Made by a program: the position numbers and the translations under genes. From positions 1 through 44,793 of the forward strand of contig JAGVFR010000017.1 in assembly GCA_020057555.1 (NCBI GenBank): a DNA stretch of 44,793 bases, written 5' to 3'. Under the pieces are notes generated by a model that was not told the origin of the DNA, made no database searches, and saw only the letters and a program-made list of their open reading frames with translations. Source of the DNA: a bacterium. Its GTDB lineage: Bacteria > Patescibacteriota > Patescibacteriia > UBA9934 > GWF2-40-263. This document shows positions 41,335 through 44,793 of this stretch, piece by piece (positions within the stretch are counted from its first letter, which is position 1; each line of letters begins with the position of its first letter).

Positions 41335-42150
41335 ATGACCCAACGCTTTTCTCTCACTCTTGTTTCTGCGTTCACAATCTTGGCCGCGGTTTTTGCAACA
41401 ATGATTGGATGGGCTCCGATCGCAAGCGCACAGTCTTATGTAAAACCAGCTGATCTAAAATCAGGTGATCTTATTCGTGGACAGTCATTTTCATCTGTTT
41501 ACTATTTTGGAAAAGATGAAATGCGATATGTTTTTCCAAACGACAAAACATACTTCACATGGTATAGCAACTTCAACAATGTGAAGTGGTTAACTGATGT
41601 TGATTTGGCAACAGTTCAAATCGGAGGAAACGTGACATACAAGCCTGGAGTCAAAATGATCAAAATCAACAGTGATCCAAAAGTTTACGCGGTCGGAAGT
41701 GGAGGAACACTTCATTATGTATCAACAGAAGCTATCGCAATAGCTTTGTACGGAAACACATGGAACAAAATGATTGATGATATGCCGGATGGTTTTTTTT
41801 CCAACTACAAAATAAGTAGCGTTATTGAAAATGCAGGCAGTTTCAGTGTTACAGCAGAAAAAGCCGAAGCAACAGACATAGATACTGATAAAGGTCTTCA
41901 AGCTCCTGTTGTTATAACCATGACAGATAATACGTACACACCAAGCTCGGTTTCCGTTACTGCTGGACGAGCTGTCAAATTTATTAACAATGGAGCAACA
42001 AAGCACTCGGCAAGTTCTGAAGATGGTTCATGGGGAACAGGGACAGTGCAACCTGGAGGAAAATTCATTAAGTATTTCAAAAAAGCAGGTTCGTTCCCAT
42101 TTCACTGTTCAGATCATAGCAGTATGACAGGAACGATCACAGTACAATAA
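41335..42150 (+). CDS. Secreted surface protein with cupredoxin (type 1 copper) domain
   Basis: The 271-residue protein has a signal peptide (TILAAVFATMIGWAPIASAQ), the same repeat-bearing N-terminal domain as its neighbour (LKSGDLIRGQSFSSVYYFG, RYVFPNDKTYFTWYSNF, NVTYKPGVKMIKINSDPKVY) and a C-terminal plastocyanin-like domain. The four type 1 copper ligands are visible: H224 in TKHSAS, C258, H261 and M264 in FHCSDHSSM. This would be a secreted electron-carrier or copper-binding protein. ATG 41335 is preferred over an upstream in-frame ATG because it starts the signal peptide directly. A REP palindrome separates it from its paralogue, and a terminator follows. Confidence 0.88.
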   Translation: MTQRFSLTLVSAFTILAAVFATMIGWAPIASAQSYVKPADLKSGDLIRGQSFSSVYYFGKDEMRYVFPNDKTYFTWYSNFNNVKWLTDVDLATVQIGGNVTYKPGVKMIKINSDPKVYAVGSGGTLHYVSTEAIAIALYGNTWNKMIDDMPDGFFSNYKISSVIENAGSFSVTAEKAEATDIDTDKGLQAPVVITMTDNTYTPSSVSVTAGRAVKFINNGATKHSASSEDGSWGTGTVQPGGKFIKYFKKAGSFPFHCSDHSSMTGTITVQ

Positions 42151-42155
42151 ACTAT

Positions 42156-42184
42156 AAAACAGAGTGGCAACACTCTGTTTTTTG
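42156..42184 (+). terminator. Terminator after the cupredoxin gene
   Basis: AAAACAGAGTG (42156-42166), loop GCAA, CACTCTGTTTT (42171-42181) and a T tail. Confidence 0.88.
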
Positions 42185-42188
42185 TTTG

Positions 42189-42197
42189 TGCTACAAT
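42189..42197 (+). promoter_or_regulatory. extended -10 promoter of the transketolase gene
   Basis: TGC-TACAAT ends nine bases before the ATG at 42207, directly after the upstream terminator. No Shine-Dalgarno is present. Confidence 0.55.
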
Positions 42198-42206
42198 AGT
42201 TTCACT

Positions 42207-43103
42207 ATGCCCAACCTGACTCTTGGACCAAAGGTACGAAAACCGCTTCACTTACACGATAAAAAACTCAAACATCTTGAAGAAAAAGCTTTTGCTATAC
42301 GCGAAGATATTGTCAAAATGCTTGTTGAAGCTGGTTCCGGCCACAGCGCAGGTCCGCTTGGAATGGCGGATATTTTTACAGCTCTTTACTTTCATGTGAT
42401 GGTTCATGATCCAAAACGTTCAAATTGGAAAGATCGCGATCGTTTGATTCTTTCAAACGGCCATATTTGTCCTGTTCGTTACGCGACAATGGCTCACGCC
42501 GGATATTTTCCAAAAGCATGGCTTAAAACTCTGCGAAAATTCGGTTCACCTCTTCAGGGCCATCCGGAGCGTGAAAAATTATCTGAAGCTGAAACAACTT
42601 CTGGCCCACTTGGGTCTGGTTCATCGCAAGCTGTTGGAATGGCTTACGCAGGACTTCTCGATCGCGCACCATGGCGTGTGTACTGTGTAATGAGCGACGG
42701 TGAACTTGAATGCGGACAAACTTGGGAAGCAATGCTTTTTGCAGGACGAAATAAACTTTACAACTGCACATTTATTATTGATCGAAACAATATCCAAATT
42801 GATGGACAGACTGAAGAAGTAATGCCGCTTGAACCTTTGCAAGAAAAATTCGAAGCATTTAATTTGAATGTGATTCGTTGTGCTGGAAATTCAATTCGTG
42901 ATTTTGTAAATGCGATTGAACAAGCACATGGCATGAGCGAAAAAGCAACGGTTATAATCGCTGATACTGTTCCTGGATACGGAGTAGATTTTATGGAACA
43001 CAATTTTCTGTGGCACGGTAAACCACCAACATTCAAAGAAGGAAAAGAAGCGCTCGAATGGCTTCGCACACTTGGAGGAAAAATAAAGAGCGAACACGAA
43101 TAG
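42207..43103 (+). CDS. Transketolase, N-terminal (thiamine-binding) subunit
   Basis: The 298-residue protein is the pyrophosphate-binding half of a split transketolase: LVEAGSGHSAGPLGMADIFT, RLILSNGHICPVRYATMAHA, ETTSGPLGSGSSQAVGMAYA, and the ThDP motif VYCVMSDGELECGQTWEAML ending at FIIDRNNIQIDG (GDG...NN type, reading SDG...NN here). Later come TVIIADTVPGYGVDFMEHNF and WHGKPPTF. It needs a separate C-terminal subunit to make the dimer, and none lies downstream; the DGR starts within its last codons on the opposite strand. ATG 42207 (MPNLTLG) is supported by the -10 box nine bases upstream. Confidence 0.93.
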   Translation: MPNLTLGPKVRKPLHLHDKKLKHLEEKAFAIREDIVKMLVEAGSGHSAGPLGMADIFTALYFHVMVHDPKRSNWKDRDRLILSNGHICPVRYATMAHAGYFPKAWLKTLRKFGSPLQGHPEREKLSEAETTSGPLGSGSSQAVGMAYAGLLDRAPWRVYCVMSDGELECGQTWEAMLFAGRNKLYNCTFIIDRNNIQIDGQTEEVMPLEPLQEKFEAFNLNVIRCAGNSIRDFVNAIEQAHGMSEKATVIIADTVPGYGVDFMEHNFLWHGKPPTFKEGKEALEWLRTLGGKIKSEHE

Positions 43104-44064
43104 ATAATTTATGTCCAGAGCAATGCTTAAGTAATCCTAAATACGAATCAACATTTGTGACATTCAGTCGCATCAACATTCTCCTTTTGATTCTTGCACG
43201 GAGTACACGATAGTAAGGTAGCGTGACATAGCCAAGAAAATCAATACCTTGGTTTAGTTTACAAATTTCAATTTTTTTTGGATGAAGAGTGAGTCTACGT
43301 TCTTGCCAAAGCCATTGCTCGATGACAGGAATGAATGAGAAGAGTTTGCTTTTGTCTGAATCTACAATCACAACATCATCGGTATATCTAATGTAATACG
43401 GAATCCGAAATTCTTCTTTAATAAAATGATCAAATGCATCAAGGTACACGTTTGCAAACAATTGTGAAGTTAGATTACCGATGGGAAGTCCTATTGGTTG
43501 TCTGACTTCAAATAACGACCCCCCCCCAACAGTGTGCTGTTTAGAGAAGCTAGAAATAATCTCTTTGACCAAAACAAATGTACGCTCACAATCAATCTTT
43601 CTTTTAAGAATTCGAAGTAAAATCTCGTGATCCACCGAATCAAAAAATTTCTTAATATCAAATTTGAGAATCCAACATTGTCCTCTGTAATTATCACTAA
43701 CATTTCTGGTAAATTTCTCAAGACGGTCAACGGCGGCATGTGTGCCTTTTGCTATCCTGCAACTGTAACTGTCGAAAATAAACGAGTGATCAAAAATTGG
43801 ATAAAGAACTCTATACACAGCATGATGAACAAGTCGATCTCGCACTGTCGCTTTATGTATCACGCGATGTTTGGGATCAAAAATATGGAAACGCTGATAA
43901 GGGCCGTGTCGATAATTATTACTCGAAAGATCAATATGAAGAGAAAATACGTTATCTTCAAGATGTCTTTCAAATCCTTGTACATCTTTCTTTCGTCGTT
44001 TACCACGCTTAAACTCCTTCCATGCAAAAAATAAATTCTCTAGTGAAATGATTTGGTCAAACAT
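43033..44064 (-). CDS. Diversity-generating retroelement reverse transcriptase
   Basis: The 343-residue RT has the palm motifs in order: HRVIHKATVRDRLVHHAVYR, CWILKFDIKKFFDSVDHEIL (motif A), RQPIGLPIGNLTSQLFANVY (the SQ variant typical of DGR RTs), YIRYTDDVVIVDSD (catalytic YTDD) and IDFLGYVTL. It would copy the template-repeat RNA with adenine-directed errors. ATG 44064 is chosen because the protein before it (to 44235) is antisense to Avd. About 23 C-terminal residues are read antisense through the last 71 bases of the transketolase gene. A run of nine G (43519-43527) encodes GGG just before the SQ motif. No Shine-Dalgarno is obvious. Confidence 0.92.
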   Translation of the reverse strand: MFDQIISLENLFFAWKEFKRGKRRKKDVQGFERHLEDNVFSLHIDLSSNNYRHGPYQRFHIFDPKHRVIHKATVRDRLVHHAVYRVLYPIFDHSFIFDSYSCRIAKGTHAAVDRLEKFTRNVSDNYRGQCWILKFDIKKFFDSVDHEILLRILKRKIDCERTFVLVKEIISSFSKQHTVGGGSLFEVRQPIGLPIGNLTSQLFANVYLDAFDHFIKEEFRIPYYIRYTDDVVIVDSDKSKLFSFIPVIEQWLWQERRLTLHPKKIEICKLNQGIDFLGYVTLPYYRVLRARIKRRMLMRLNVTNVDSYLGLLKHCSGHKLSIRVRSLFFLQVCEAIRALLFLL

Positions 44065-44400
44065 ATGAACACAACACCAGTATTCCAAAAAAGTTATGAT
44101 TTTTATAAACAGCTCTATATAAACCTCAGACAAATTCCAAAGCGTGACAGATTTACATGGGGTGAAAAATGCGACGAAATGGCGATTTGTCTTATCAAAA
44201 GCATCGCCGAATCGGAATTTAGTCAACCACAACAAAAACGACTGCTACTTAAAGACGCGAGCAGGACAGTCGATCTTCTAAAAATATATATACGACTTGG
44301 ATTTGAGCTTCGTATATTAGACCAAAAGAAGTACATCTCAATACAAAACGAACTTCAGGAAATAGGCAAAATGCTGGGCGGATGGATAAAATCTGTCTAG
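44065..44400 (+). CDS. avd: DGR accessory protein, Avd-like four-helix bundle
   Basis: The 111-residue all-helical protein matches the bAvd/Avd family: FQKSYDFYKQLYINLRQIPK, RDRFTWGEKCDEMAICLIKS, LLKDASRTVDLLKIYIRLGF and the C-terminal ELQEIGKMLGGWIKSV. Avd pentamers bind the RT and template RNA and are needed for mutagenic homing. The ATG at 44065 is directly next to the RT start (44064) on the other strand; an in-frame TTG at 44053 is less likely. The stop (44398-44400) abuts the template repeat. Avd is more usually co-directional with the RT; here it faces away. No Shine-Dalgarno is visible. Confidence 0.88.
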   Translation: MNTTPVFQKSYDFYKQLYINLRQIPKRDRFTWGEKCDEMAICLIKSIAESEFSQPQQKRLLLKDASRTVDLLKIYIRLGFELRILDQKKYISIQNELQEIGKMLGGWIKSV

Positions 44401-44540
44401 CACAGCCAGGACACGGAACGCGATATTGTCGTTCTTGTTGTCAGACCAATTTCTGTTCACGTCCGAAAGACCACCGTTGTCGCGATTACCGACTATGAGC
44501 CGATTGTCGGAACCAAACTTTTTAACATTCCGTGTCCAAA
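44399..44540 (-). repeat. DGR template repeat (TR)
   Basis: On the minus strand the stretch reads, in the frame shared with the target, RNVKKFGSDNRLIVGNRD, then NGGLSDVNRNWSDNKNDNIA and FRVLAV. Nine Asn codons (AAC or AAT) supply mutable adenines, the hallmark of a C-type-lectin DGR template. The 25 bases 44399-44423 match the end of the target gene (44769-44793) with one difference. The far end (about 44540) is estimated from the reading frame and not from a matching variable repeat, which lies outside the window. The TR begins right after the Avd stop. Confidence 0.85.
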
Positions 44541-44680
44541 TTTATTCTTGTCCATCTGTTACAACCAAAATCAATATCTCTCCGTTCTGTGTTTGGCGGC
44601 GGTCCGCTCAAGACAAAAACAAGCAGTACTTTTCGAAGCTGGCGACTTGTTGCCTTGGCAAATAAGTTCACGAGCCGCTT
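44541..44680. other. Spacer between TR and its promoter
   Basis: No gene is supported. On the minus strand this would be the 5' part of the template RNA, with a GC-rich patch GAGCGGACCGCCGCC (about 44599-44613) that may fold. On the plus strand one frame is open from 44401 to about 44723 but has no usable start and no recognised protein. Confidence 0.4.
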
Positions 44681-44687
44681 CTAAAAA

Positions 44688-44716
44688 ATTATATCAAACA
44701 AAAACAGCTCTTGAAA
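44688..44716 (-). promoter_or_regulatory. candidate promoter of the template RNA
   Basis: Minus strand TTTCAA (44711-44716), 17-base spacer, consensus TATAAT (44688-44693). It would start a transcript near 44681 that covers the TR and continues antisense to avd into the RT gene. Confidence 0.55.
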
Positions 44717-44750
44717 TCTGATCAGAAAAATGACCAAGAATCCAAGAGCT
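44696..44750 (-). terminator. Candidate terminator of the DGR target gene
   Basis: Minus strand AGCTCTTG (44743-44750) and CAAGAGCT (44706-44713) pair perfectly with a 29-base loop, followed by GTTTTTGTTT. The tail and stem overlap the template-RNA promoter. Confidence 0.55.
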
Positions 44751-44764
44751 AAGTGACAAAGAGC

Positions 44765-44793
44765 CTAGAGCACTGCCAGGACACGGAACGCGA
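44765..44793 (-). CDS. DGR target gene, last codons (variable repeat end)
   Basis: The last 29 bases of the window, read on the minus strand, give AFRVLAVL followed by TAG at 44765-44767. This is the conserved end of a C-type-lectin-type variable domain and equals the end of the TR reading frame (AFRVLAV). The rest of the gene, with its variable repeat, lies beyond the window, so size, localisation and ligand cannot be told. The identical 19 bases 44775-44793 and 44405-44423 would contain the initiation-of-homing sequence. Confidence 0.75.

Noticed and set aside
44401-44724. Plus-strand frame through the template repeat, ending in a region reading AAVRSRQKQAVLFEAGDLLP
   Set aside because: It begins right after the Avd stop, has no start codon with support, and its first half is the antisense of the template repeat. 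It may be a remnant or chance frame.
1-44793. CRISPR array
   Set aside because: No regularly spaced direct repeats were found; the repeats present are palindromic and dispersed.

Overview
The window looks like a chromosomal segment of a Candidate Phyla Radiation (Patescibacteria, Parcubacteria-like) bacterium. This rests on recognisable proteins and not on a database search: a small VirB2/TrbC-type T4SS pilin, a DUF4012 protein, a stand-alone N-terminal transketolase half, a CPR-style IleS, FemAB, RNase J, surface proteins with an YVFPNDKTYFTWYSN-type repeat, and very short spacers. No rRNA, CRISPR array, prophage or insertion-sequence transposase was seen.

Layout. 1-1.3 kb (minus): T4SS pilin-like protein (cut by the window edge) and a DsbA-like protein. 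1.5-7.2 kb (plus): secG, an oligopeptide-binding protein, tRNA-Leu(CAG), RNase J, trpS and RNase P RNA. 7.3-16.6 kb (plus): a polysaccharide/envelope cluster with a polyprenyl-phosphate sugar transferase, three GT4 glycosyltransferases, DUF4012 and a large beta-repeat membrane protein. 16.65-18.03 kb (minus): an unrecognised membrane protein. 18.5-29.65 kb (plus): a nine-gene cluster coding for two substrate-binding proteins with OmpA-like C-termini, a secreted VWA protein, a two-TM coiled-coil protein, a PspA-like protein, a third substrate-binding lipoprotein, an SsuC/SsuB-like permease and ATPase, and a AAA ATPase. 29.7-38.2 kb (minus): DUF4239-like protein, an orphan protein, tRNA-Arg(CCG), FemAB, ruvA, an HD-like protein, a DHH-like protein and ileS. 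38.3-39 kb (minus): a second orphan protein. 39.3-43.1 kb (plus): rpiB, rpe, two paralogous surface proteins (one with an intact cupredoxin site, one degenerate) and the transketolase N-terminal subunit. 43.0-44.79 kb: a diversity-generating retroelement (DGR) with reverse transcriptase, Avd, an adenine-rich template repeat, and the last codons of a target gene running off the window.

The two most interesting regions are the 18.5-29.65 kb cluster and the DGR. In the cluster, peptidoglycan-anchored sensing or binding proteins, a taurine/nitrate-type ABC importer, an ESCRT-III-superfamily PspA-like protein and a AAA ATPase share one stretch of consistently Shine-Dalgarno-led genes with internal terminators. 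In the DGR, Avd is divergent from the RT with abutting start codons, the RT carries a nine-G tract just before its catalytic motif, and its C-terminal tail is read antisense from the neighbouring transketolase gene.

Two expression styles coexist. Many housekeeping and glycosyltransferase genes have a -10 box (often extended TGn) ending 6-9 nt before the ATG and no Shine-Dalgarno, which suggests leaderless mRNAs; rnpB gives an internal ruler, since its -10 ends 6 nt before its P1 helix. In contrast, the GC-richer genes (16.65-29.65 kb, 30.8-31.2 kb, 38.35-38.96 kb) have TTGACA promoters with 17-bp spacers, 60-140 nt leaders, strong Shine-Dalgarno sites and canonical terminators. Several families of palindromic repeats (REP-like) are scattered between genes, and one copy lies inside a glycosyltransferase gene.
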